A stretch of DNA of 64,000 nt from Myoxocephalus aenaeus (lineage: Eukaryota > Chordata > Actinopteri > Perciformes > Cottidae), in assembly GCA_038501785.1 (NCBI GenBank), contig JBAMJR010000161.1:3062501-3126500 (forward strand), given 5' to 3'. Made by a program: the position numbers and the translations under genes. Below the pieces are notes generated by a model that saw only the letters and a list, made by a program, of their open reading frames with translations, did not search any database and was not told where the DNA came from. How positions within the stretch are numbered: position 1 is the first letter of the stretch; each line of letters opens with the position of its first letter. Below, one piece after another: positions 1 through 10,965 of the stretch.

Positions 1-276
1 TGGCGGTCTTTCCGGGGAAACCCAGGTCTGATTAGGGGTGACGGCATCCATCCCACTTCGGATGGAGCGGATCTCCTTTCTGCAAATATGACCAAGTTTA
101 TTGGTCGACCTCGTGCATGTCAGACCAGGAAGCAGAAGCAGAGTTGTAGTCTTACACCCTTCTCTGCATTCCCTGCATTTTCTTTTTTTACATAACAATA
201 GTTTATTTGAGGAGTTTCAGTCAGGATTTAGAAAGCATCATAGCAGCGCTAGTGACAATTACTAATGACCTTCTAG

Positions 277-1527
277 TTGCATCAGATAGGGGACTTGTCT
301 CTTGTCCTGTTAGACCTTAGTGCAGCATTTGACACCATTGACCATGACATCTTATTACAGAGACTAGACCAGTCAATTGGTATTAAAGGTACAGCACTAA
401 GCTGGTTTAAGTCGTATTTATCAGATAGATCTCAGTTTGTATTTGTAAACGATGAAGCCTTGATGACCACCGCCGTTCGTCATGGAGTTCCACAAGGTTC
501 TGTGCTTGGACCAATTTTATTCACCTTATATATGCTTCCTTTAGGCAATATTATCAGAAAACACTCCATAAACTTTCACTGTTATGCCGATGATACTCGA
601 CTATATCTGTCAATCAAGCCAGATGAAATCCACCAGGTCGCTAAACTTCAAGCGTGTCTTAAAGACATCAAGACCTGGATGACCTGCAACTTCCTGCTGC
701 TGAACTCGGACAAGACTGAAGTCATTCTACTCGGCCCAGAACACCTCAGAAATCAACTATCTGACGATATGGTTTCTCTAGATGGCATCGCTCTGGCATC
801 CACCACCACCGTAAGGAATCTCAGAGTTATTTTTGACCAGGACCTATCCTTTGGCTCCCACGTGAAACAGATCTCAAGGACTGCCTTTTTTCACCTACGG
901 AACATCTCAAAGATCCGGCACATCCTGTCTCTAAGCGATGCAGAAACATTGATCCACGCATTTGTTACTTCAAGACTGGATTACTGTAACTCCGTATTAT
1001 CAGGCTGCTCCGGAAAGTCCCTTGGGTCTCTCCAGCTGATCCAGAATGCTGCAGCTCGTGTACTAACAAGGACTCGGAAGAGAGATCACATTACTCCTGT
1101 ACTAGCTGCTCTCCACTGGCTTCCTGTAAAATCGAGAATCATATTTAAAATCCTCCTCCTCACCTATAAAGCCTTAGCTAACCCTTTTCCCATGGATTCA
1201 TGGCTGCCTGGAACCGGTCCTGCCCCGGGTCCTGCCCCCGGTCCTGGCCCCGGTCCTGGCCCCGCCCCTGCCCCCGCCCCTGCCATGGATTCATGGCTGT
1301 CTGGAACCGGTCCTGCCCCCGGTCCTGCCCCCGGTCCTGGCCCCGCCCCTGCCCCCCCCCCTGCCATGGGTTCATGGCTGCCTGGAACCGGTCCTGCCTG
1401 CTACCATGGCCCTGCTGATGGAACCGGCCTGGAACCGGTCCTACCTGCTGCCATGGCCCTTCTGATGCCCCCCTCCTCTCTACCGCCTTCTGCTTCATGG
1501 ATTATCAGAATCATGGACCATGCCTAA
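277..1527 (+). pseudogene. LINE reverse transcriptase fragment fused to minisatellite-encoded tail
   Basis: This frame encodes the RT domain of an L2-like element. Visible motifs are LVLLDLSAAFDTIDHDIL (palm, first catalytic Asp region), GVPQGSVLGPILFTLYM, the catalytic CYADDT box at about residue 103, and the thumb-like HITPVLAALHWLPV segment near residue 275. RT copies element RNA into DNA at the nicked target. The N-terminus of the domain lies upstream in another frame (an FQSGFRKHH-type stretch near 205-245), so this is not a complete ORF. After about residue 304 (near 1190) the expected thumb C-terminus stops and the frame continues through a GC-rich tandem repeat encoding Pro/Gly/Ala-rich sequence. 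The catalytic residues look intact, but the missing ends make activity unlikely. Confidence 0.8.
1190..1420 (+). repeat. GC-rich minisatellite inside the LINE
   Basis: A unit beginning CCATGGATTCATGGCTG recurs at about 1190, 1283 and 1364. Each carries CTGGAACCGG followed by nested copies of a roughly 12-bp motif (GGTCCTGCCCCC). The array replaces the C-terminal part of the RT frame and is followed by normal LINE 3' UTR. Confidence 0.85.
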
Positions 1528-1840
1528 TACTCATTATATGAATAATTTCTGTCATATTCATTGAATGTGCTGTAACTACGCTATTCATTCTGGCCACATG
1601 ACATCTATTGCTTCTGTCCATCCGGGGAAAGGGATCCTCCTCTGTTGCTCTCCCTCATGTTTCTTCCCCTTTTTTCCCTGTGAAAGGGTTTTTACTATCT
1701 TTTTAGGGAAGTTTTTACTGATCCGATGTGAGGTCCCGGGACAGGGATGTTATGTGTACAGATTGTAAAGCCCTCCGAGGCAAACTTGTATTTGTGATGT
1801 TGGGCTATATAAAATAAACTGAATTGAATTGAATAGAAGC

Positions 1841-4800
1841 TTTGAATTCCATTATTGTGGCATAGCAATAAATAAAATTGACCGTATGTGACATTGTCAA
1901 GGAATACATCCTACATCCTCAAATCAGGAACATACTGAATGGATGATCCATTTATTCTCTCCATTCTGAAACAGTCACGAGTGACAAACAGCTAATCAAT
2001 GCAAATGTATGGATTGAATTACCATTTCACACTAATCAACCATTTGAAAGTGAATAATCAACTCAGATGACCATGCACAACACATCAGGCACTGAAGCTA
2101 GATCGTGTTATTTAAGTGAAGGAGAGCATAAGGAGGAGAGGAGATGAGGAAATAAAAAGCAGATTCAGCACTGGGAGGAAAGATGTGTGGCATGTTTCTC
2201 CCACTACAGGTTTTCACTACACTTCTAAGTTATTAATAGCTGTAGATACTCACACACCACAAAGCTGCAGTAGAGAAACAGGTGGGCCATTAACAGCTCA
2301 TAATGTGGGCTCTATACATCCACAAGCTGTGCAGTGCTGATGAGATGGAAACAGAAAAGTCTGTCAGCTTGAAAACTGTGAGACCAGAACTGGAAAGAAA
2401 AGCTGAGACAAACAACCAAGTTGAGGCCAACAGATTTGCTGTCCACATTTTGGGCTGTGGGAACACGACAACTATAGTGAAGGCTTTCATTTGATTTGGG
2501 ATTCCTGCACATGAGCAGCTGACACAGCAATCACTCAGCCGTTTAAACTTACTTCTTTTCTTTCTTGTTTCCTTTAAGCCTCACTGGGTTTTCTGTACGC
2601 CTTCCTCTTATCTATCATGGTTATTTTTGTATCCCCTCATGTGAAATATGTATACAAACCCCTAAATATTTCACGTGCTCCCATAAAATGATGACTCCCA
2701 TCAGTCTGCATGGTTGACTACATTTATGCGTATTTGGATGCAACGTGTGAATCCCCTTTCATTAAACATCTCTCACATGATCTATTATTTAAACAGATGT
2801 GGCTGATTGTGTGGCCTTGGCAGACGTAAGTGTGATGATGAATGTGAAGTTGTTAGACCTTCACGTCAAGCTTGTGTTGGTTAATTTGTATAGGATACTG
2901 TTCTGAACTGAAGCCAAGATTTAAGCTAAAAAAAACATTTGAAAAGTACGTTAAATACGTTTTTTTACTTAGGCCCAGTGGGCTTAGCGGAATATCTTTC
3001 CTAAAATGCGATAGAAATAGGCGCACTAGGCTATAAAATGTCAAAATAAAAGTAAATTAGAAGTGTTACATTTGCTAAACTAATGATTGTTAAGTATTCA
3101 GTTTAGTGCGCATGCGCACGTTCAGTTAGGTTCTAGAGGAACAGATGTCATGTAACCGTTGTTGTTGTTGTTGGCTTCAAGTAAAGCTATAAACATCTAC
3201 CGTTGTCACTGGATTCATTGAATTAACAATGATATGGTCAGTTAAACATGAAAAACTGAAAATTAAAACTAAACTGAAACTACGTGGTTTTCACAAAATG
3301 ATGATACTGAAAAAGGGACCTTTATCACCTTTTTTTGAGTAATGCTTTGAGTGAAATGCCAACTACATTAGCCAGCAACTCACTCTGCCTTTCAGTCTTT
3401 TCATATCCTCCTCCTCTTATTATATCTCCTGGCTGACAACACACCTTGTCCTTTCTCACAAAAACTATCAGCTTCTGTTTCCACTCTGTTGCCACTTACA
3501 GTAGCTTCTGTCACAGTCTTTTACTCCAACTATCTTCATCTTAATCTTTCCTCTTTTCTCCTCCAGTGTTGATACTTCTGGTATCGGCAATATCACACTG
3601 CACAACACCCTTCTCCTTCCCTTCACAGTCCCTTTCAACACAGATTTTCTTCTGACAATATAATTTCCCTGGAGGGCAGCTGTTTCCCATTACAGTCATA
3701 TCAGTTTTATGTTTGCACTTGTAGCATGTGTATATGATACTGATGCATGCACTGCTCTCACCTCTGCTTGGCTGAATAGAGCTTCCTGGTAACCACAGAA
3801 AATGTTTAAAAAAAATGGCCAACTCTAAGGAATTGGTCTGATAAGGGAGCGTCCTATTAATGGAAGCAAGCGGTTTGCTAGACTTGAAGCGAATGAGAGT
3901 TTGGTTGTAACTTTGGTGTATCCAGCATTCAGCTGCAAAAACAAACTGCAGTCAATGAGCCGCGACCTGTAAAGGCCCGCTGTGGACAACGTGCTCAACT
4001 CTGCAAAAAGCCCCTGAAGGCCCGCCCCTCCTGCTGCTTTTATTAAAATACACAAAATACAACATGGGAATTAATCTTTGACAGACTGTGTAACTACTAC
4101 TTCAAAGACTAGAAACAAGGTGAAACGGAGATAAGATTACAACGCAACAGTGTTTCCCATAATGCACCTTGGTTTCCAGCAGCTACAACATCAGCACCCA
4201 GTCCGGACTAACCAGAAGGACGACAGCTTTCCAGCTCCAGTTGTTCCAACTTTCATAGCCTGGATTGCAGCTTTTCCAGAGGCAAGGTGATTAACTAGTA
4301 AAGACAGTTTACAAGATTACTGAGGAAGCAGAACTTTGGGACTCGCATCGTTATCACTTATCCCTTTTGTTTCTGCCTATTTCAGCCTCTCGTTTGTTCT
4401 CAGTCATGCGTTTAAAGGCAGTGCTTATTTTAACAAGTCTAAAGAGCAAGTTATTTTCAATTTGGTTACTAACTCAAGCTTTTCCCTTAATTTCTTTGAA
4501 TGAGGAATGAGAGAGTGCGAGTTCAGAGACAGACATTAAGTGAATTGAAGTACATTGTGCTTATAATGCCTGAACATTTGAATGCAGGACTTTTAGTGAG
4601 CAATATTAATAGTTTTACTTTAGAAAATTTTCTTCTACTGCCAATACCGACTTTCCCAGTTAAGGGTCTTTCACACAGAACGCGAAACGGCACCACTGCA
4701 CTGCACCATTATTATTCATTATTTCCAAACTCACCCAAGTAACGCAAGTAGTACTGGCTGCCAAGTGTGAAATAGATGAGTGGTCCTTGAGATATGCGAA

Positions 4801-5165
4801 GCACACACAGACAGAGATTCCTTGCTGTATTGTTAGACTTCTTGAACCCCCATATAAAAATGAAATCAGACTTTCTAGCCTTCCCACTTGGAAATTCACT
4901 CATCATTTTCCATGCTTCTTCATTCTCTTGTTTATAGTCCTTACTCTGTGATCTTCCCTCATCAACATCTGTTCCTATGTTATCTGATCTCCCCCCCCCC
5001 CCCCCCCCTCCGTTTTTTACATTTTATCCATCTTGCACAGATTGGATATTACTGAGACAAAGTGAAACAAGAGAAAAGAGCCAATGTATCCAGTTAAGAA
5101 AAAGAAAATCCTCCCCGAGGCAGTGGTGTTAACTAATCTTAAGACTGTCTCAGCCTTTTACCCTC
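1841..5165. other. Non-coding stretch, no gene recognised
   Basis: This stretch is mostly AT-rich, with short random ORFs on both strands that lack recognisable domains or consistent coding character. A run of 18 C residues lies at 4991-5008. A short (TTG)n run lies near 3160. I see no clear repeat boundaries. Confidence 0.6.
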
Positions 5166-5167
5166 TT

Positions 5168-5735
5168 TTCAGAATCAGAATCAGAATCAGAAACCGTTTA
5201 TTAGCCAGGAATGTTTTCACACAAACGAGGAATTTTTTGAGGCGGAAGGTGCATACATTGGACATGGACATGGGACGTAAGACGAGACAAACAACAATCA
5301 ACAATCAACGAAAACAACAGTGCAATTGGTATTAAAATATGTGTAAGATAAGCAAGTGCTCAGTCAACAGATACGTTAATGTGAATGTACGTTAAAGTGA
5401 CATGTGTATTTAAGTTAAAGTGTATGTTAAAGTGACGAGTGTTTAAGTATGCGGTGTGCAGAGGAGTGAATGGTAAAGAGAAATAAAAATAAAGAAGAGA
5501 AAATAAAAATAAAAATAAAAATTAAGAGTTAAAATTAAAAATTAAAAATTAAAATAGCTGGGGGTGACAGAGACAGTCAGTGGGGGACCCGAGCCCCATT
5601 GATGAGCCCGACTGCTGACGGGAAGAAACTGTTTGTGTGGCGTGAGGTCTTGGTCCTGATGGACCTCAGCCTCCTGCCAGAGGGGAGGGACTCGAACAGG
5701 ATATGTCCAGGGTGAGAGGGGTCAGCTGCAATCTT
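5168..5735 (-). repeat. Fish LINE 3'-end relic with (TCTGAT)n-type tail
   Basis: The left edge carries AGAATCAG repeats followed by AAACCGTTTATTAGCCAGGAATG, then an A-rich region. The sequence ends in a block (about 5580-5730) containing GACGGGAAGAAACTGTTTGTG and CTCAGCCTCCTGCCAGAGG. This combination is common in teleost genomes as the 3' part of a retroelement in reverse orientation. A shorter diverged copy lies at 27665-27770. The exact family is not assigned. Confidence 0.55.
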
Positions 5736-6166
5736 CCTAGATTTTATACTACATAAGTCATGTCAGTGTACTATAAAGTATGATGAGACATATCCAGATA
5801 CTAATTATAATGCTTAGCCTCCTGCTTTAAGCAAAAACCTACTTGGATAATGACTGAAGTTAAAGGCTAACTGAAGGCGAACTTATTGTCTTTTAAGTGT
5901 TGTTTAAACAGTTTGCACTTGGCCCCGTACTGCGAGCCTCCGCAGATGGTGAGCGAGCTACGAGCGTGTACAGAGGCGTTTATATTTGATGCGCTGTTCG
6001 TTGCATTATTCTCCCAAATTCCAGAGGACATACAAACTAAATGAACTGTGAAGGATCAAATATACAACGAGTGTAATGCTTAGACTGTAGGTGTGACTTG
6101 CAGACTCATACGCCCACCATGTCACCATTGGAGGCAGTCCCATACCCTGTCGTCTGCGTTATGTAT

Positions 6167-6168
<2 letters not shown>
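5736..6168. other. Non-coding stretch, nothing recognised
   Basis: I see no conserved ORF, repeat boundary or RNA gene here. Confidence 0.5.

Positions 6169-6255
<87 letters not shown>
6169..6255 (+). repeat. (GT)n microsatellite
   Basis: An uninterrupted dinucleotide run of about 43 repeats. The Cys-Val and His-Thr reading frames across it are artefacts. Confidence 0.98.
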
Positions 6256-6256
<1 letters not shown>

Positions 6257-8087
6257 ACTTCTCTCTAGCGGATCACCCACAACACTTTCAGGAGTCTTGT
6301 TCTCCCAGTTCATCTTTCTTTCATATGCCATCCAAGGCTTCCAGACTCCAAGTCCCAGAGCTCCGCCTCCTAACAAATCTAAATTTTAACCCATGTTAAC
6401 GACATTGTACAAGTTGAAATGGTAATGGCTAACCCCAGTCTGAATTCTGTTAGCTTCAATTCAACTCTGCAGTTAAAGCCTCACATTTAATGGAGTCATT
6501 CCCATAAAGGTTAAATGAGCCCAGACCTTGGAGTCACTGGACAGAAAATGAGAGGTAGGGAGACAAGGAAATGAAGAGGACCAGATGGAAACCAGAAGAG
6601 AGGGTATACAAAACAGAGGGGGTGGGAGGGAATGAAGGAAGACCCCTCAGGGAGTATGTAATTGAGTTCCATCACCCATGTCAAACTAATGGGTTTGTAA
6701 GCGCAGACCTCTCCAGTAATTGCAGAACAAGGATTTCAGAGGTGAATAGGTCAACATTTGTGTTTTTTGGTAAGTACAAACTCTGAGGCAGAGTCTGCGC
6801 CATCCAATACAAGAAAACTGTCTGTAAACATATATGTAAACCTTATACCTTTATATGCTGACAGAAAGAGTAAAGTCAAATCAGAAAATCACGGGTGGGC
6901 CACAGGAAGAACCAAAAGTAATCTGCTTCTTTCTCATTGTATTGCCATGTCTCCTGGTCGGTCTCTATTCCTTTGATAATTATTAAGAATGGTCTGCTTC
7001 CATCCTAGTTATGAACTGTCAAGCAAATCTTAAGAAAGCTTTTCAATGTGGGAAAAATACTGAATATAAATATGGTGCATTTTAATTATCTGGGTGTGGC
7101 AAATAAAAAAAGACAACAATTGTTTTTCCTTTAGTCTGAAGTTGTGTCTGCTTGTTTCACAGCTGACACATCAAACCTCTGAGACATTTCAGCTTCTCGG
7201 AGTATGTAAAGGCCCATCAAATGGATGTTATTTGATGTTAATGTTAAGTTGAATGGGGGTTTCATTGGAGCTGGCTGACAGGCTACACAATGTTGCGTGA
7301 TGGTGACATGTGGGACGAGTTTAGCCATGCAAACAGAAGAAGACCGTCGACCTCCATACCGTGAGGACTCGGGAGGTTGCCAGATTCAAATTGTAGCTGA
7401 CAGTGAAAGATAAACTTCAGAGAGAAAAAAACAGAACAGGATGTTTTTGCAAAGGGTGTGAAGTTTCTATTAGCCTTCAAAGTTTACTTCTAATGATATC
7501 ATCAATGTCGCTCAACAAACAAACACAGAATTCACAGTCTCTTGGAGAATGTATTGATTTCCGGGGTGTAGCAGTACACAGATGACACGGTTCAGTGTGA
7601 GTTCCTTCCAAAAAACAACATCAAAGCATCAAAAAGCCCCCTGAGGCGCACCTCAATGCACAGAGCTTTACCCACAGTACCAGAAACAAAAAGAGAAATT
7701 GTTCCCCAGGATTGTCTTTTTCTTCTACAAATTGAATTGTAATTTGAAAGATGAATCTATCACATTGACATCCTACAAACCGTGGCTTTAACTGCATTGA
7801 AACAGGCGTTTGCCAAACTTAATTTCATCCTTGTCGTTTTAGATAATTTTGTACAAACAGGAGAATCTTGAGAGGCCGCTGGCTTTCTCTTACGTTAAAC
7901 TGTCAGCTCACCATATGAGTTCATTTATAAAAAGGCCCATATAGTATTGTATATATCTATCATGATGAAAAATAGATTTTCTTTCATTATTAATGCCTAA
8001 CTTTTTATAATAGTTTCTCTGTTAAGTAAGTGGTTGGCTGGGTCCAACTCTTATATAACTGTGAAATATTCATTGCCGCAGTACACA
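6256..8087. other. Non-coding stretch, no gene recognised
   Basis: Only short frames without domains are seen on either strand. Composition is unremarkable for teleost intergenic DNA. Confidence 0.5.
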
Positions 8088-8194
8088 CAGTGACTCTGTG
8101 GTTAGTACGGTCCCCTCAAAGCAGGAAGGTCCAGGGCTTAAATCTGATCTGTCAGCTGGCTGGAGCTGAATGTAATTTCCGTGCAATTGGCTAA
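8088..8194 (+). repeat. tRNA-like or SINE-like fragment cut by the ERV1 insertion
   Basis: The stretch CTGTGGTTAGTACGGTCCCC followed by AAAGCAGGAAGGTCC resembles degenerate copies of the teleost repeat whose head looks tRNA-derived. It ends abruptly at the ERV1 target site (AACA, 8195-8198). Family assignment is uncertain. Confidence 0.35.
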
Positions 8195-8198
8195 AACA

Positions 8199-8638
8199 TG
8201 TAATGGAAGTTTTTCCTATAGATCTGTTAAGAAGGAATGATGTCTCTCTTAATCAAAGTTGTCTTAAGTCCGTTTATTCCTGCAGGAAGGAAAAGTCTGT
8301 CACTGGTCATAGCAGCCTGTGACACAAGATTCAAAGAAGCACAGTCATCAGGCCCCTTTTAACACAATCAGGTCTCCGCCCCCAAACCCCCCATGGAGGA
8401 AAACAGAGTGGCTTAGTCTGTTCGAGACCCGTGAACAGCCCCGGTTCCCGTCATTGGAGAAGAAAACATTACCCTTCGTCCTGAAAAGTCAACCTCTTTT
8501 ACGACTCCCCATATGATAATGAAGGAAGATCAACAGTCCTTTGATCCCAGTACTCATCCCATTTGGTCTTCATCTCTGAGGGTCATTTAAGGTTCGATTC
8601 AGGCCTTCAACATGACAACACTATATTTTACCATTACA
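8199..8638 (-). repeat. ERV1 3' LTR
   Basis: Reads TGTAATGG at its left and CCATTACA at its right, so the ends form a short inverted repeat. Near-identical to 24007-24446. The purine tract just to the right marks it as the 3' LTR of a minus-strand provirus. Confidence 0.93.
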
Positions 8639-8650
8639 TTCCACTCTTTT
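8639..8650 (-). other. ERV1 polypurine tract
   Basis: On the minus strand this reads AAAAGAGTGGAA immediately upstream of the 3' LTR, as expected for the plus-strand primer of reverse transcription. It is short and interrupted by one T. Confidence 0.6.
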
Positions 8651-8814
8651 GATTACATCCTAATCACACAGTATGCAAAAATATAGCTTGTACATCATAT
8701 TACGGAATCCTATAAGGTACAAATTCATTTATGGTTTAAAATACTTTAAAAAAAAACAGTTTCAAAGAGAGGTATTTCTTGGTGTTCTATAAGCATACAT
8801 AAAACCCTTTTGTT

Positions 8815-10050
8815 TTACACAGGAGATTCGTCGTCAGAGGATGAGACCTCGTCAATGTCCTTAGAGTCGTCGTAGTAATCTGGACTAAAACATAAATCAG
8901 TCGTGTCGAGTCGTATGTCACTTGAGTCTGAGAGTCGTGTGTACTTCACCATCTGTATGGAAATGAGCTGTGACGCCCAGTGTTTCACCAAGGAATAACA
9001 CAGCATATACAAACACAAATACACAGTAAAAAGAAGGGTAATAGGTAAACCAGAGCACAGGTTCCCGCCCATGCTGGAGTTAGCACCTGGAACCAGTAAT
9101 CTCCACACAGCCAATCATGCCGTGTGAGACTTCCTGAAATCAACTGGCCAGTGAATTAAGTATTTAAACTTGCATTGGCTCTACCTGGTTTCAGTGACAC
9201 TAAACATTCGCTAATATTGAACGGAGCGTGACTACATGTTGCATTATGGGTCACAACACACCCAGTGGTTGTCCCTAAATACCTACTTTTAGTCTGTCTT
9301 CTGCGATAAAAACAAAGTGGATGAGATAGCTGTTTTACCGCAGAGTGGTGGAACTGTCCTATAGCGTCGAATACCTCGCCATTCTTAGAACTGAGTGCAG
9401 TGCCATTAGGAGATCTAATAGTTGCATTAGCCCAGGCAGAACATGGTTCTGGTAGTGATCCGTCTGCTACAAATCGCTTCTGAGTGTTATCTGTCATAAT
9501 AAGGTCTGTGAAGGCACAGAGTGCCTGTGTCGCTGTGACTTAGGTTTGACAGGAGTCGTCTGTTCATGCAAGGGTGGGAAAAGGGAACAAACAAAACACA
9601 ATTCATTATAGCCGGTGTCTTTGTGAATTTACTTATTGTCGCCATCCAAACTTTGGTGCTTAGGGGCCCTTCATTATCAGCATATTGCACCCATGGAGCG
9701 ATGTGTTTAAGTTGTTGGACTATCTGTGTCTGTGCGATCAGCTTAGTTTTACCCGTTTCCACTACATCAATGTAAAACGCGCCGCATGGATCGGTGTCCT
9801 CTACATAAGCATATACAATATAATAACCACTGTCAGATATCTTAGCATCCCTTAACGTAAGCAAGACTACTGGGGAAGTTGAATTTACTTTTACCAAAGA
9901 GATGCGTTCAGTTAGTCCTGTGGTATCCTGCGGAACCCTGTAGCCCCAATTATTATGTCCCGTCTGCCACACTGCATAGTACCAAGAGACACACAGTGGA
10001 CCCTTTCCAGTGATGACTGCATAACAGACATAAATCAGAGCCCATCCCAA
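8815..10050 (-). pseudogene. ERV1 env-like glycoprotein remnant with an Ig-V-like segment
   Basis: Three minus-strand frames lie in line at the env position. The first (10050-9487, 187 aa) has a hydrophobic start, then a segment with Ig V-set-like character: a Trp-rich strand, an L-x-L-R-D-A stretch, and D-S-G-Y-Y as in the F strand, but the expected F-strand Cys is replaced by Val. The second (9497-9156) has several N-glycosylation sequons (NAT, NGT, NIS, NAS) and spaced cysteines, as in an ectodomain. The third (9114-8815) has a hydrophobic segment of about 20 residues near its start (a membrane anchor) and a roughly 60-residue acidic tail. The frames shift between pieces, so the gene is broken. 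I do not see a furin site, fusion peptide or CX6CC motif. It may be a divergent Env or a captured type I membrane protein. Confidence 0.55.
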
Positions 10051-10441
10051 AACTTCAGGTCCCTTCGGACATGCAAAATATTTACAAGGGTCTAAGTAGT
10101 TTTTATTCGTACGGTTATGTTTGGTTGGTTGTTGTTATTATACTGAGTGCGGTGGTGTCATTATCGAGGTCATTCCTAAGTTCTAGTCAGAGTATCGTGT
10201 GGTGGAGCTAGTGATGCAGTTGTTTTGTTCAACAAGTCGGTCAGTCGCGTTGGGAAGTCTAGTTTTATGTTGGAAATGTACAAAAGCAAAAGCAAAATAA
10301 CTGCACATGCTACAATAAACATCAAACATATGCTCAGCCGTGTGCCACAAAAGAGACGGAAAGGATTTCACGGTCGATTCATTTCAGGCATGATGATGAG
10401 ATGATGAAACAGTCAACCAACTGGTTTGTGTGAACAGTTCT
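10051..10441. other. ERV1 internal non-coding segment between the host mosaic and env
   Basis: I see no recognisable coding motif. It may be a degenerate env 5' region. Confidence 0.4.
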
Positions 10442-10965
10442 GTTTAACTTCATCATGTTGTCCAGGTAGAAGCCGTTACACAGATCCATGTACTCGTCCA
10501 TACCGGACTCAGACCGGTCCGATGGCAGCTCTAGAGCAAAAGCCTCCGCCAGCTTCATCAGGTTCCACCTGCAGATAGCTTACTGGGCCTGTTAGGAGTA
10601 TCGGCCAGAGTTGTCGGAGGTCACAACGGAGGCAGCTCTGGTGGTGGGGACACCCAGAAAGTGCATCACCTCGCTGCACAGGAACTCTATGCTAGAGCGC
10701 AGGACCTGTGGCTTCGTTCGGAAGTGCAGCTACTCAGCTACTTGTAGCTTCTTGGTCACGGGGCCGGACACGATGCCAGCACCACGGAATGCAGGGATGA
10801 GACGCACCAGCACGGAGCCACAGCGGCCAGTCACCTTGCAGGGCACGGTGTGGGGCTTGCCGCTTGTCCAGGACCTTGGCAGCCTCACGGATACCACGGG
10901 CAAGACCATCGTGAATTAGTGCGGTCTTGAACCTGGTGCGCTGACCAGCACTGGTCTGCTTCTGG
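10442..10965 (-). pseudogene. Chimeric host-mRNA mosaic: RPS2 / RPS12 / RPS2 / SELENOO (two parts)
   Basis: Read on the minus strand, five host coding pieces follow one another without introns. About 10965-10925 encodes VQKQTSAGQRTRFK, matching ribosomal protein S2. About 10922-10862 encodes TALIHDGLARGIREAAK, matching RPS12. About 10862-10743 returns to RPS2 with GKPHTVPCKVTGRCGSVLVR and GAGIVSGPVTKKL, in a shifted frame. About 10712-10612 encodes VLRSSIEFLCSEVM and GVPTTRAASVVTS, matching selenoprotein O. About 10613-10442 encodes DNSGRYS, then QAQ and AICRWNLMKLAEA, a later part of SELENOO, with two in-frame TAA codons. The SELENOO middle is missing at the join. All pieces share the proviral sense. 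The likely origin is template switching among packaged host mRNAs, or a chimeric retrocopy. It is non-functional. Identity was recognised by eye and not searched. Confidence 0.8.

Larger units (their letters stand above)
1..1840 (+). mobile_element. L2/CR1-type LINE, 3' half
   Basis: This is the 3' part of a non-LTR retrotransposon. Positions 1-130 resemble the linker that joins endonuclease and reverse transcriptase in fish L2-type elements. An RT reading frame follows (277-1527), then a 3' UTR with a T-rich stretch. The end is AAGCCCTCCGAGGCAAA followed by a GGGCTATATAAAATAAA stretch and a short TTGAA-type tail (about 1818-1833), typical of the fish L2 3' end. The endonuclease lies outside the window or is lost. 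Between 130 and 276 the RT frame is interrupted, so this copy is dead. The family assignment rests on motif recognition, not on a search. Confidence 0.8.

Noticed and set aside
6169..6255. Coding frames rich in Cys-Val or His-Thr
   Set aside because: They are dinucleotide microsatellite artefacts. The same applies to the CA/GT frames at 26154, 40233, 40390, 49436, 58221 and 59482.
10611..10919. 102-codon plus-strand frame
   Set aside because: It is the antisense shadow of the RPS2/RPS12/SELENOO mosaic.
10442..10965. Functional RPS2 or SELENOO gene
   Set aside because: Pieces of three genes are fused with frame changes, missing parts and in-frame stops.
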